A stretch of DNA of 64,000 bases from Pseudomonas eucalypticola (GTDB lineage Bacteria > Pseudomonadota > Gammaproteobacteria > Pseudomonadales > Pseudomonadaceae), in NCBI RefSeq assembly GCF_013374995.1, contig NZ_CP056030.1:3256501-3320500 (forward strand), in the 5' to 3' direction. How positions within the stretch are numbered: position 1 is the stretch's first letter; every line of letters starts with the position of its first letter. A program made the position numbers and the translations under genes. This document shows positions 43,869 through 52,197 of this stretch, piece after piece. The notes under the pieces were generated by a model, which saw only the letters and a list, made by a program, of their open reading frames with translations, was not told the DNA's origin and did no database searches.

Positions 43869-44608
43869 CAGTACGTGGCCCTGCCGCCACTGAGGTCGAA
43901 CACGAAACCAGTGGTGAAGCTGCACTCCGGTCCGGCGATCCAGGTCACCATGTTGGCGATCTCTTCGATCTGCAGGAAGCGGCCCATGGGGATCTTGGCC
44001 TTGCTGGCGGCGATGTGCTCAGGGGTCATTTCCGCCATCAGCCCGGTTTCCACCATGGCCGGGGCGATGCAGTTGAGCAGCACCCCGTCCTGGGCCAGTT
44101 CCTTGGCCGCCGACTTGGTGAACGCAATCACGCCCGCCTTGGCCGCCGAGTAGGCCGAGATGTACTGCACACCGTCCTTGCCGGCCATGGAGGCGACGTT
44201 GACGATACGCCCGTACTGGCGCTCGCGCATGTGCGGGATCGCGGTACGGCAGCAATAGAACACCCCGGTCAGGTCAATGGCCAGGACCTGGTCCCAGGCC
44301 TCGACGGGGTAGTTCCACGACTCCACCACCGGGCCGTTGATGCCGGCGTTGTTGACGAGGATATCGACACGTCCCAACTGCTCGACCACCTCGGCGAACG
44401 CGGCTTCAACCGAGGCCAGCGAGGCTACGTTCACCGCTTGGCGCAGCGTGGGGGTGAAGCCGGCGGCGCTGGCGTCCCACTGGTCCACGTTCAGGTCCCA
44501 GATCACGATGTTGGCACCTGCCTGGCGCAGACGCTTGGCGATGCCCAGGCCGATGCCGCGCATGCCGCCGGTGATGATGGCCGTCTGGCCTTCCAGATGT
44601 TGACTCAT
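43868..44608 (-). CDS. Short-chain dehydrogenase/reductase (FabG-like)
   Basis: A 246-residue classical SDR with AAGGAG upstream. The cofactor motif is TGGMRGIG (13-20). Asp38 after strand 2 (IVIWDLN) suggests NAD+ rather than NADP+. NNAG is at 86-89, and the catalytic S140, Y153 and K157 (YSAAK) are intact. It sits between the MFS gene (12 bp) and the TIM-barrel gene (1-nt overlap). In this operon it most likely oxidises a hydroxyl of the imported sugar, sugar acid or cyclic acid. Confidence 0.92.
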   Translation of the reverse strand: MSQHLEGQTAIITGGMRGIGLGIAKRLRQAGANIVIWDLNVDQWDASAAGFTPTLRQAVNVASLASVEAAFAEVVEQLGRVDILVNNAGINGPVVESWNYPVEAWDQVLAIDLTGVFYCCRTAIPHMRERQYGRIVNVASMAGKDGVQYISAYSAAKAGVIAFTKSAAKELAQDGVLLNCIAPAMVETGLMAEMTPEHIAASKAKIPMGRFLQIEEIANMVTWIAGPECSFTTGFVFDLSGGRATY

Positions 44609-44620
44609 GTGACGCTCCTT

Positions 44621-45955
44621 TCAAAGGTTCGGGATATCGGGCAGACGCTTGAGGTCTGTCACCAGGAAGAGGTAGCAACCGGCGCCGCACAGGGTCACCA
44701 GCGAGATAAAGGCCAGGGCCCAGACAAACGAGCCGGTCAGGGTGACGATGATGCCGATCACCAGCGGGATGACGATGCCGGCGGCGTTGGCGAACAGGTT
44801 GAACAACCCGCCGCTGAGGCCGATCAGGCCTTTGGGCGCGATGTCGGACACGATCATCCAGGCCAGCGCCGACATGCCCTGGGCGAAATAGGCCACGCAC
44901 AGGATCGCCACCACCAGGGCATCGGATTGCACGTAGTTGGCCAGCACGATCACCGAGGACGCCAACAGGCCGGTGATCACCGGAACCTTGCGCGCCAGGT
45001 TCAGGGAAATGCCACGGCGCAGCATGCTGTCCGACAGCCACCCACCCACCAGGGTGCCGGCCGAGGCCGCGATGAAAGGCAGCACCGCCACCCAGCCCAC
45101 TTTCAGCCAGGGCATGTGCCGTTCGGTGACCAGGTAAGTGGGAAACCAGGTCAGGAAAAACACGTTGGTGGAGTTGCAGGCGAACTGCCCCAGGCATATG
45201 CCGAGCATGTTGCGCTGTTTGAGCAGTTGCGGGATCTGCGACCAGGCGAAACGCGTGGCCTTCTGCCCGCCGTCCACCACCCCGCCGCCGGCGGCAATGT
45301 AGTCGAGCTCGGCCTGGTTGGCCTGTTTCGATTGGTGCGGTTCATGAAACTTGCGCCACCACACCAGCCCGTACAGCACCCCAACCAGGCCCACGGCCAT
45401 CAACAGGAAGCGCCAGCCGTAGGCGTGCAACACCCAGAACAGCAACGGCGTGAGGAACGCCAGGCCGCAGTATTCGGCCAGGGTGTAGATACTCGTGGCG
45501 CGGGCCCGTTCGCTCTGGGGGAACCAGGTCGCCACGACCCGGCTATTGGTGGGGAAACAGGGTGCCTCGGTGGCGCCGATCAGCAGGCGAATGCCCAGCA
45601 GCGAGGCAAAACCGGTGGCCAGGCCTTGCAGGCCGGTGAACAACGACCACAGGGTCAGCGCCAGCCAGTAGGTGAGCTTGGTGCCCAGGCGGTCGAGCAG
45701 GATGCCCCCGGGGATCTGCGCGGCGGCGTAGGTCCAGGAAAACGCCGAGAAAATCAGGCCCATCATGGCCGCGTTCAAGCCCAGGTCAGCGCTGATGCTG
45801 GGGGCCGCGATGCCCATCACGCTGCGGTCCAGGTAGTTGATGGTGGTCCCGCCGGCGATCAGCGCCAGGATCATGAACCGGGTGCGGCTGCGGGCTTGCA
45901 CCGCCGGGGCGGCGGTCCGGTACGCAGGGAGTTCGAAGTTGCGGTCGGCACTCAT
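44621..45955 (-). CDS. MFS transporter, anion:cation symporter (ACS) family
   Basis: A 444-residue twelve-TM importer with AGAGG upstream. TM1 and the following loop (INYLDRSVMGIAAPSISADLGL, first 20 diagnostic), then GGILLDRLGTK in loop 2-3 and TEAPCFPTNSRVVATWFP are the ACS signature shared by hexuronate, glucarate/galactarate and phthalate permeases. The substrate should be an organic anion. Its place between the amidohydrolase and SDR genes makes it the uptake step for this operon. Confidence 0.92.
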   Translation of the reverse strand: MSADRNFELPAYRTAAPAVQARSRTRFMILALIAGGTTINYLDRSVMGIAAPSISADLGLNAAMMGLIFSAFSWTYAAAQIPGGILLDRLGTKLTYWLALTLWSLFTGLQGLATGFASLLGIRLLIGATEAPCFPTNSRVVATWFPQSERARATSIYTLAEYCGLAFLTPLLFWVLHAYGWRFLLMAVGLVGVLYGLVWWRKFHEPHQSKQANQAELDYIAAGGGVVDGGQKATRFAWSQIPQLLKQRNMLGICLGQFACNSTNVFFLTWFPTYLVTERHMPWLKVGWVAVLPFIAASAGTLVGGWLSDSMLRRGISLNLARKVPVITGLLASSVIVLANYVQSDALVVAILCVAYFAQGMSALAWMIVSDIAPKGLIGLSGGLFNLFANAAGIVIPLVIGIIVTLTGSFVWALAFISLVTLCGAGCYLFLVTDLKRLPDIPNL

Positions 45956-46004
45956 GAGGTTTACCTCTTGTTATTGTTGTTGCACAGGCATTTCAGTACG
46001 GCGG

Positions 46005-46832
46005 TCAGCGGAACCCGAACAGGCGCCGCGGGGTTTCCCACATCACCTGGCGCCGCACGTGGGCGTCAGGCATGAATTGTTCGGCCAGCTTGAGCAGCGG
46101 CCCATAGTCGACCCGCTGCTGGGCCCGCAGGAACGGCCAGTCCGAACCCCACACGCAGGCCTCGGGGCCGAAGGCGTCGAGCAGCGCCTGGACGTAGGCC
46201 AGGGTGTCCTCGAACACGCTGTCCATGGGCGCGAATTTCTGCATGCCCGAGATCTTTACCGTGGCGCGGCCGCGCTCGGCCAGGCGCAACAAGGCCTGGA
46301 AGCCAGGTTGGTACAGGCCGTGCTCGATGTCTGGGCGGCCACAGTGGTCGATCAGCAGGCGCACGTCGCTCTGGTCGATCAGTTCCAGCAATTGGACCAA
46401 TTGGTCGCCCACCGTCTGGATCTGCGCGAACAGACCCAACTCCGCCAGCTTGGGCAACAGCGCCTCGGCGCCGGCCATCACGGTCAGGCCCTCGGTGGCG
46501 GGGTTGAATGCCACACCGACCACACCCTTTTTCTGGTAGGCCGCCAAGGCCTCCAGGCTGATGTCATGGTCGACCACCACCACGCCTTTGTAGCGCCCTT
46601 CGCTGCTGGCCAGCGCCGACAGCAGCAGGCGGTTGTCGCCGCGATAGCCGCTGGTGGGCTGGACCAGCAGCGCGTGCTGCACGCCATAGGCGTCCAGGAC
46701 CCGGTTGAATTGGTTGAGGGTGCCGATCTCCTGGCCGGCCGGGCGGTAAATCGTGTTGGCCAGGTACGGGAACTGGGCCGGGTCGAACAAGTGGTTGTGA
46801 CAGTCGATCTTGGGTTCGTCGAAAATGCTCAT
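46005..46832 (-). CDS. Amidohydrolase_2 family lactonase-like hydrolase
   Basis: A 275-residue TIM-barrel hydrolase beginning MSIFDEPKIDCHNHLFDP; the open frame extends far upstream but runs opposite the LysR gene, so I use this ATG. Metal-site motifs are DCHNHLF (residues 10-16), LLIDHCGRPD and VWGSDWPF (catalytic Asp). The family includes 2-pyrone-4,6-dicarboxylate lactonase and sugar lactonases such as L-fucono- and L-rhamnono-lactonase. As first gene of the operon, divergent from the LysR regulator, it probably opens a lactone made or imported by its partners. Confidence 0.88.
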   Translation of the reverse strand: MSIFDEPKIDCHNHLFDPAQFPYLANTIYRPAGQEIGTLNQFNRVLDAYGVQHALLVQPTSGYRGDNRLLLSALASSEGRYKGVVVVDHDISLEALAAYQKKGVVGVAFNPATEGLTVMAGAEALLPKLAELGLFAQIQTVGDQLVQLLELIDQSDVRLLIDHCGRPDIEHGLYQPGFQALLRLAERGRATVKISGMQKFAPMDSVFEDTLAYVQALLDAFGPEACVWGSDWPFLRAQQRVDYGPLLKLAEQFMPDAHVRRQVMWETPRRLFGFR

Positions 46833-46913
46833 TGCACGGCCTGCACCGGGTGGGAATGGCGACAGGCTACAAAAAACCCCCGCCCATGGCTCATACTCAG
46901 ATGGCGCAAACCA

Positions 46914-46926
46914 TAACCAAAGGTTA
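46914..46926. promoter_or_regulatory. LysR-type T-N11-A box
   Basis: TAACCAAAGGTTA is a perfect 5-3-5 dyad fitting T-N11-A, located in the 105-bp gap between the divergent amidohydrolase and LysR genes, 11 bp before the LysR start. It is the expected recognition site for autoregulation and operon activation. Confidence 0.75.
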
Positions 46927-46937
46927 AATACCCCCTC

Positions 46938-47897
46938 ATGGTCTCGACCCAGCCCCCTGCCGATACCCCCGAAGCCGGCAACATGGCCTTCAAGCTGCGC
47001 CACATGGAAGTGTTCCGCGCGGTCATGCTGACCGGCTCCATCAGCGGTGCGGCAAAGATGCTCTACGTCTCGCAACCCGCAGTGAGCAAGTTGATCGCCT
47101 ACATCGAAAGCCGCCTGGCCTTGCGCCTGTTCGACCGCATCAACAATCGCCTGGTGCCTACCAGCGAGGCCCAGGCGCTGTACCGCGAGGTGGAACGCGT
47201 CTACCAGGCCGCACTGTGGGTGAACGAGTGCGCCCAGTCCCTGGCGACCACCCCCAACCGCCAACTGCGGGTGTGCTGCAGTGCATCGCTGTCTACCGTG
47301 GTATTGCCCCATGCCCTGGCCGAGCTCAAACGCCAGGTGCCGGCCATGCACATCGAGTGGCACACCACGCTGATGAACGACATGCCCGTGCAGTTACTGG
47401 GCAAGAAAGTGGACCTGTCCATCTCGGCCTTGCCGGTGCTGCACGACCACCTGTACTCCCTGCCCTTCATGCGCGGGCGCATGGTCTGCGTCTTGCCCCC
47501 GGGCCACGCGCTGGAAAGCCAGCCGGTGATCGAGATGGCGCACCTGGCGCGCGAACCGTTGTTGCTGTTCCGGCCGGACATCCCCTTCGGGCAACTGATC
47601 AACCGGGCGATCGAACGCACGGGGGTGGCCTTGAACTCGTTCCTGGACTTCACCAACGCGCCAGAAGCGGTGGCGCTGGTGAAACAAGGCATGGGGGTGA
47701 GTATCATCGACGAATTCGTGGCCCAGGACAGCGGCCTGGTGGTCAAGCCCCTGGCCGATGAGATCGGCTTTGACATCAGCTTTGTGTTTTCGCGCTTCGA
47801 TCCGCTGCCGGAGGCGGCGCGGCGGATGATGCAGGTGCTGTTGGACCAGGCGCGGGGGTTGGGGCGGGAGATCGAGGGGTTTGCCTGGCCAGAGTGA
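46938..47897 (+). CDS. LysR family regulator of the catabolic operon
   Basis: A 319-residue LTTR; an internal start at MAFKLRHMEVF (46983) is nearly as good. HTH: LRHMEVFRAVMLTGSISGAA and VSQPAVSKLIAYIESRLALRLFDR in part (residues 20-68), then the effector domain (LPHALAELKRQVPAMHIEWHT). The PAVSKLI recognition helix belongs to the branch regulating aromatic- and sugar-acid catabolism. It is divergent from the four-gene operon with a T-N11-A box between, so it is very likely its regulator. Confidence 0.92.
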   Translation: MVSTQPPADTPEAGNMAFKLRHMEVFRAVMLTGSISGAAKMLYVSQPAVSKLIAYIESRLALRLFDRINNRLVPTSEAQALYREVERVYQAALWVNECAQSLATTPNRQLRVCCSASLSTVVLPHALAELKRQVPAMHIEWHTTLMNDMPVQLLGKKVDLSISALPVLHDHLYSLPFMRGRMVCVLPPGHALESQPVIEMAHLAREPLLLFRPDIPFGQLINRAIERTGVALNSFLDFTNAPEAVALVKQGMGVSIIDEFVAQDSGLVVKPLADEIGFDISFVFSRFDPLPEAARRMMQVLLDQARGLGREIEGFAWPE

Positions 47898-48041
47898 GGC
47901 TTTCCGGGCTCTTTTTTCGGCAGGGCCGCCAGCGGCATGGCGTGGGGTTGCGGAATCTCGACAACACTGGAACCCAATGGCGGGCACTTAGCCCGCCCGC
48001 CGGCAGTCTCAACTGGGGAACCCCCAAGGACTTCCCCCCCA

Positions 48042-49445
48042 ATGCCCCTGAGCCCCCAATCCCAAGGCAAAGCCGCCCGCAAGCAATGCCCCCGGACCAG
48101 CCACCGCCACGCCGGCAACATCGACCGCGACCCGCTGGCGCTGATCGAAGCCTCCAGCAAGGGCCGGGTGAAGTCCCTGGTGGCGCTGCGCTACGGGCGC
48201 ATGCTGGCCTCGCCCTTTACCTTCTACCGCGGCAGCGCGCTGCTGCAGGCCCACGACCTGGCCGGCACGCCCGACATGGGCCTTACCGTGCCGCTGTGCG
48301 GAGACGCGCACCTGATGAACTTCGGCGGCTTCGCGACCCCGGAACGCAACCTGGTGTTCGGCCTCAACGACTTTGACGAAGCCCATCCGGGCCCGTGGGA
48401 GTGGGACCTCAAGCGCCTGACCGCCAGCTTCCTGATCGCCGCCCGTGCCCTGCGCCACACCCGCAGCGTCGAGGAAGCGGTGTGCCACGAAGTGGTGGGG
48501 GCCTACCAGGCGACCATGGCCTTGTGCGCAGAGCAAGGCGCGCTCAATACCTGGTATGGGCGCATCAGCCCCGGGGAATTGCTGGAACAGCCACAAAGCA
48601 GCCGGACCCTGGAATTTCTGCGCCAGACCATCGAAAAAGCCCACCGCCGTACTCACGCCGGGCTGCTGCCCAAGATCGTCGACCAAGACCACCACGGCCG
48701 CCTCACCCTGCGTGACGACCTGCCGGAAATCTTCCACCTGCAAGGCAAGCACTCGCTGCTGGACCACGACGACGACTGGCTGGCCGCCAAGCGCTGGCAG
48801 CCGCTGTACAAGGCGTTGATGAGCAAGTACAGCACCACCCTGCAGGGCGACCGACGCGAGCTGTTGTCGCGCTTCGAAGTCGACGACCTGGCCTTCAAGG
48901 TGGTGGGCGTGGGCAGTGTCGGCACCCGCTGCCTGGTGGCCCTGCTCACCGATGAGCTGCGCAACCCGCTGTTCCTGCAATTCAAGGAGGCCCGCCGCTC
49001 GGTACTGGCGGATTATGTGAAGGTGCACACCCCGTTCAAGCACCACGGCCAGCGGGTGGTGGACGGCCAGCGCTTGATGCAGCCGGCCAGCGACCTGTTC
49101 CTGGGCTGGACGGCCAGCCCCAACGGGCACCACTTCTACGTACGCCAGTTGCGCGACATGAAGGTGTCGGCCGAACTGGAAACCTTCGATGACCAGACCC
49201 TGGTGGCCTACGCGCGCCTGTGCGGCCGCGCCCTGGCCCGCGCTCACGCCAAGGCCAGCGGCTGCGCAGCGGTGATCAGTGGCTACATCGGCAAAGGCAC
49301 CCAACTGGCGGACGCACTGCTCACCTATGCCCAGGCATACGGCGAACAGAATGAGCGCGACTTCGAGATATTCCAGAAAGCCTGCCGCTCAGGCCGCCTG
49401 CACGCCCGCACCGAAGCGGATTTCACCGCGGACCGCCTGCCCTGA
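48042..49445 (+). CDS. DUF2252-domain protein
   Basis: About 467 residues from MPLSPQSQGKAARKQCP; the open frame extends 35 residues further upstream without family resemblance. DUF2252 hallmarks: SPFTFYRGSALLQAHDLAG, LCGDAHLMNFGGFATPERN, FGLNDFDEAHPGPWEWDLKRL and the C-terminal YVRQLRDMKVS. The GDxHxxNF and DFD motifs resemble the catalytic and metal loops of the protein-kinase-like/aminoglycoside-phosphotransferase fold, so small-molecule phosphotransfer is a reasonable hypothesis. No member's substrate is known to me. Expressed alone or with the aldo/keto reductase 71 bp downstream. Confidence 0.88.
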   Translation: MPLSPQSQGKAARKQCPRTSHRHAGNIDRDPLALIEASSKGRVKSLVALRYGRMLASPFTFYRGSALLQAHDLAGTPDMGLTVPLCGDAHLMNFGGFATPERNLVFGLNDFDEAHPGPWEWDLKRLTASFLIAARALRHTRSVEEAVCHEVVGAYQATMALCAEQGALNTWYGRISPGELLEQPQSSRTLEFLRQTIEKAHRRTHAGLLPKIVDQDHHGRLTLRDDLPEIFHLQGKHSLLDHDDDWLAAKRWQPLYKALMSKYSTTLQGDRRELLSRFEVDDLAFKVVGVGSVGTRCLVALLTDELRNPLFLQFKEARRSVLADYVKVHTPFKHHGQRVVDGQRLMQPASDLFLGWTASPNGHHFYVRQLRDMKVSAELETFDDQTLVAYARLCGRALARAHAKASGCAAVISGYIGKGTQLADALLTYAQAYGEQNERDFEIFQKACRSGRLHARTEADFTADRLP

Positions 49446-49516
49446 TTTCATCCCCGCGTGGGCCATTGTGTGCTTTCATCCAGGGGTTTCGTTCATTTCA
49501 ATGCAGGAGCAATGAC

Positions 49517-50461
49517 ATGCAACAGCGACAACTGGGCACCACTGATCTGCGCATCGCACCGTTGGTATTTGGCGGCAATGTCCTGGGCTGGACCGCCGAC
49601 GAGGCTACCAGCCTGGCCGTGCTGGACGCTTTCGTCGACCAGGGCTTCAATGCCATCGACACCGCCGATGTGTACTCGGCCTGGGTGCCGGGCCACGTCG
49701 GCGGCGAATCGGAAACCTTGCTGGGCAAATGGTTCAAGGCCCGCCCTGGGCGGCGCGAAAAGGTCGCGCTGTTTACCAAGGTCGGCATGAAGCTGGGGGA
49801 AGACAAGGAAGGTTTGAAGGAAAAATGGATCGTGCGGGCGGTGGAAGACTCGTTGCGGCGCCTGGGCACCGACTACATCGACCTGTACTTTTCCCATCGG
49901 CCTGATGCCACCACCCCCGAAGAGGAGACCCTGGGCGCCTACGCCAAATTGCTGCAGGCGGGCAAGATTCGCTCCATCGGCGCCTCCAACTTCGATGCCG
50001 CGCAACTGGCCGCGAGCCTGGAGACGGCGCGTAACCATCAACTGCCCAGCTACCAGGTACTGCAGCCGGAGTACAACCTGTACGACCGCGATCAATACGA
50101 AGGTGCGCTCCGCGACCTGTGCATCGCCGAAAACATCGGTGTGGTGACCTACTACAGCCTGGCGTCGGGCTTCCTGACCGGCAAATACCGCACCAAGGCA
50201 GACCTGGGCAAGAGCGTGCGCGGCGGGCGTATCGAAAAATACCTGGACGAGCGCGGCCTGAAGTTGCTGGCGACCCTGGACGGCATCGCCGAGGCCCACC
50301 AGGCGGCGCCTGGCGAAGTGGCGCTGGCCTGGCTGATCGCCCGTGAAGGCGTGACCGCCCCCATCGCCAGCGCTACCAGTCTGGAGCAGGTGCACAGCTT
50401 CGGCCGTGCGGCGCGATTGGTGCTAAGCCGCGAAGAGCTGGACGCGCTAACCGCCGCGTAG
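49517..50461 (+). CDS. Aldo/keto reductase (second)
   Basis: A 314-residue AKR from MQQRQLGTTDLRIAPLVFGGN, with AGGAG upstream. Tetrad motifs: FNAIDTADVYSAWVPGHVGGESE (first 20; Asp, Tyr), ALFTKVGMKL (Lys) and DLYFSHRPDATTPEEETL (His). Cofactor end: GVTAPIASATSLEQVHSF. It resembles the MocA/YghZ-distant bacterial reductases of broad aldehyde specificity. It differs clearly from the AKR at 34.0 kb. Followed by a convergent response-regulator gene with a shared hairpin. Confidence 0.92.
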   Translation: MQQRQLGTTDLRIAPLVFGGNVLGWTADEATSLAVLDAFVDQGFNAIDTADVYSAWVPGHVGGESETLLGKWFKARPGRREKVALFTKVGMKLGEDKEGLKEKWIVRAVEDSLRRLGTDYIDLYFSHRPDATTPEEETLGAYAKLLQAGKIRSIGASNFDAAQLAASLETARNHQLPSYQVLQPEYNLYDRDQYEGALRDLCIAENIGVVTYYSLASGFLTGKYRTKADLGKSVRGGRIEKYLDERGLKLLATLDGIAEAHQAAPGEVALAWLIAREGVTAPIASATSLEQVHSFGRAARLVLSREELDALTAA

Positions 50462-50477
50462 GGCAGCCCTCGCAGCC

Positions 50478-50502
50478 GGCTCGGGCTCAGTGAGCCCGAG
50501 CC
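50478..50502. terminator. Perfect 12-bp hairpin at convergent gene ends
   Basis: GGCTCGGGCTCA and TGAGCCCGAGCC with a single central base, spanning the stop codon of the response-regulator gene and 17 bp past the aldo/keto reductase stop. No T-run, so terminator function is inferred from position. Confidence 0.6.
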
Positions 50503-50900
50503 TCGGCATGCTTCACGGCGTCTTCCACGCCCTGCAGCATCTGGCCGATGGTCCATGGCTTGCGCAGGAAGGCGACTTCGCACTTGACCCCCGACGACTC
50601 CGGGGTCTCGTGGCCCGACATGATCAGAATCGGCATCTCGGGCCATCGTTCATGCACCAGGTTAGACAAGTCGGCACCGTTGAGCGTGCCCGGCATCAGG
50701 ATATCGGTCAGCAACAACCCGACCTCGGGCGCGCGCTGGTCCAGAAAGGGCACCGCCGCATCGGCGGTCTCGAACTCGACGGTTTCATACCCCTCCTCCT
50801 TGAGTATTTCGCAGACAAACTCGCGAATGATGACTTCGTCTTCCACCACCACTACCAGGGGGTGAGCGAGTTCATTGCGTTCCATCGATGTTGAATTCAT
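50487..50900 (-). CDS. Single-domain response regulator (receiver only)
   Basis: A 137-residue CheY/FixJ-like receiver from MNSTSMERNELAHPLVV; AGGA lies about 10 nt upstream, and an in-frame ATG three codons earlier is possible. Acidic pocket E20/D21, phospho-acceptor D66 (LLLTDILMPG), switch S95 and K114 (FLRKPW). No output domain follows. Such stand-alone receivers act as phospho-relays or protein-binding switches. No histidine kinase lies in the window, so its partner is elsewhere. Confidence 0.92.
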   Translation of the reverse strand: MNSTSMERNELAHPLVVVVEDEVIIREFVCEILKEEGYETVEFETADAAVPFLDQRAPEVGLLLTDILMPGTLNGADLSNLVHERWPEMPILIMSGHETPESSGVKCEVAFLRKPWTIGQMLQGVEDAVKHAEARAH

Positions 50901-50973
50901 GACGATCATTTCCTGGTCTGGGCTACAGCGTGCGCCTGTTGTACAACGTAGGAGCGACAAGCCCGACGGAAAT

Positions 50974-52125
50974 TCAATTTTCATTCAATAACGTTGTTGC
51001 AGCGCTTCTTCGATGCGCCAACGCCATCCCGGACGCAAGCGCCGCGGCCAGCACGGCGGCGGCCAGGTAGAGGCTATCGTCATGCCCCGGCAGCAGGTCG
51101 AGGAAGGCCGACAGGAACTGGCCCAGGAACAGCGCCATGGACAGGAAGGCCAGATGCCGACCGCGCAACGCCGGGGCGCTCCGTTCCACGGTCATGTGGT
51201 TGAGCAAGGGTACTGACCAACCGAAACCGGCCCCCAGGCATAACCCGCCGACCAGAAAACACGGCAGTGACGGTGCCCAGGCGAACAACCCATGGGCCAC
51301 CGCGAAGGCACTGAACGCCAGCGCCAGTGTGCCATGCTCGCCCAACCGTGCAGTGACCCGCGGCATCAGCGCCGCCGCCAACACCGCCACCAGCGACACC
51401 CCGGACAGGAAGTTGCCGATGGCCGTTTCGCCCAGGCCCATGGCGTGCAGGCTGAGTGGCAAGGCGATGATCGCACTGAAGAACACTACCATCGCGCCCA
51501 CGGCCGCCAGGTAAACCACTTGCAAGGCTGGGGTGATGCCACGCTGCACCGTCGCGTCGCTCGCCGACACCGGCTTACCGGGGTCCCGGATGAGCCCCAG
51601 CACCAGCGCCAACAGCAGCCAGCTCAACAGGTAAAGGGAGAATGGCGCTTGCCAGGCCCAACTGGCCAGCAGCCCGGCAGCACTGAGAAACAGCACCCCG
51701 CCCAGTTCGATGGCCATGCCCTGGCGGGCGATCATCGCCAGCCGGGCAGGGCCTTCATAAAACTGCGAAATCAGCCCGGTGCCGCTGGCCATGACCGCGG
51801 CCGTGGCGCCGCCCAGCAACAGCCGGTCGGCGAAAATCGGCACGGCACCGTGCAGGAACATGCCCCCTGCCCCCAGCAGCCCGTACGTGAACAGCCCCAG
51901 GCACAGGGTCCGGTACAGCCCGAGACGTTCGCTCATGCGCGCCACCAGGGGACCGAACAGCACGACCCCCAGTGACGGCACCGTGACCAGCCAGGCTGCA
52001 GCCCGGGGCACGCCCAGTTCGCGAGCGATGGCCGGCAAGCCGGGCACGATCACGCAGCCCACCATGATGGTCAGGCTGGACACTGCCAGCAGGATAAAGG
52101 CACCGGCTCTGGATAGGCTGGGCAT
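50974..52125 (-). CDS. MFS transporter
   Basis: About 383 residues from MPSLSRAGAFILLAVSS, with AAGGAG upstream. Twelve TM segments; loop 2-3 VARMSERLGLYRTLCLG and PGLPAIARELGV in TM1-2 place it with the drug:H+ antiporters. No adjacent HTH regulator: the receiver gene is 73 bp downstream and a diguanylate cyclase 72 bp upstream, all on the same strand. Substrate unknown. Confidence 0.88.
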   Translation of the reverse strand: MPSLSRAGAFILLAVSSLTIMVGCVIVPGLPAIARELGVPRAAAWLVTVPSLGVVLFGPLVARMSERLGLYRTLCLGLFTYGLLGAGGMFLHGAVPIFADRLLLGGATAAVMASGTGLISQFYEGPARLAMIARQGMAIELGGVLFLSAAGLLASWAWQAPFSLYLLSWLLLALVLGLIRDPGKPVSASDATVQRGITPALQVVYLAAVGAMVVFFSAIIALPLSLHAMGLGETAIGNFLSGVSLVAVLAAALMPRVTARLGEHGTLALAFSAFAVAHGLFAWAPSLPCFLVGGLCLGAGFGWSVPLLNHMTVERSAPALRGRHLAFLSMALFLGQFLSAFLDLLPGHDDSLYLAAAVLAAALASGMALAHRRSAATTLLNEN

Positions 52126-52197
52126 GATCGTGCATCTCCTTTGCAAGGGGGGGCGAGCTGTACGCCACGTTCAGAAAAAATGCCTGCCTGCTGCGCG

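Noticed and set aside
44015..46075. 686-codon plus-strand frame across the catabolic operon
   Set aside because: Composition is Gly/His/Gln/Arg-rich and crosses two real genes and their junction; no domain.
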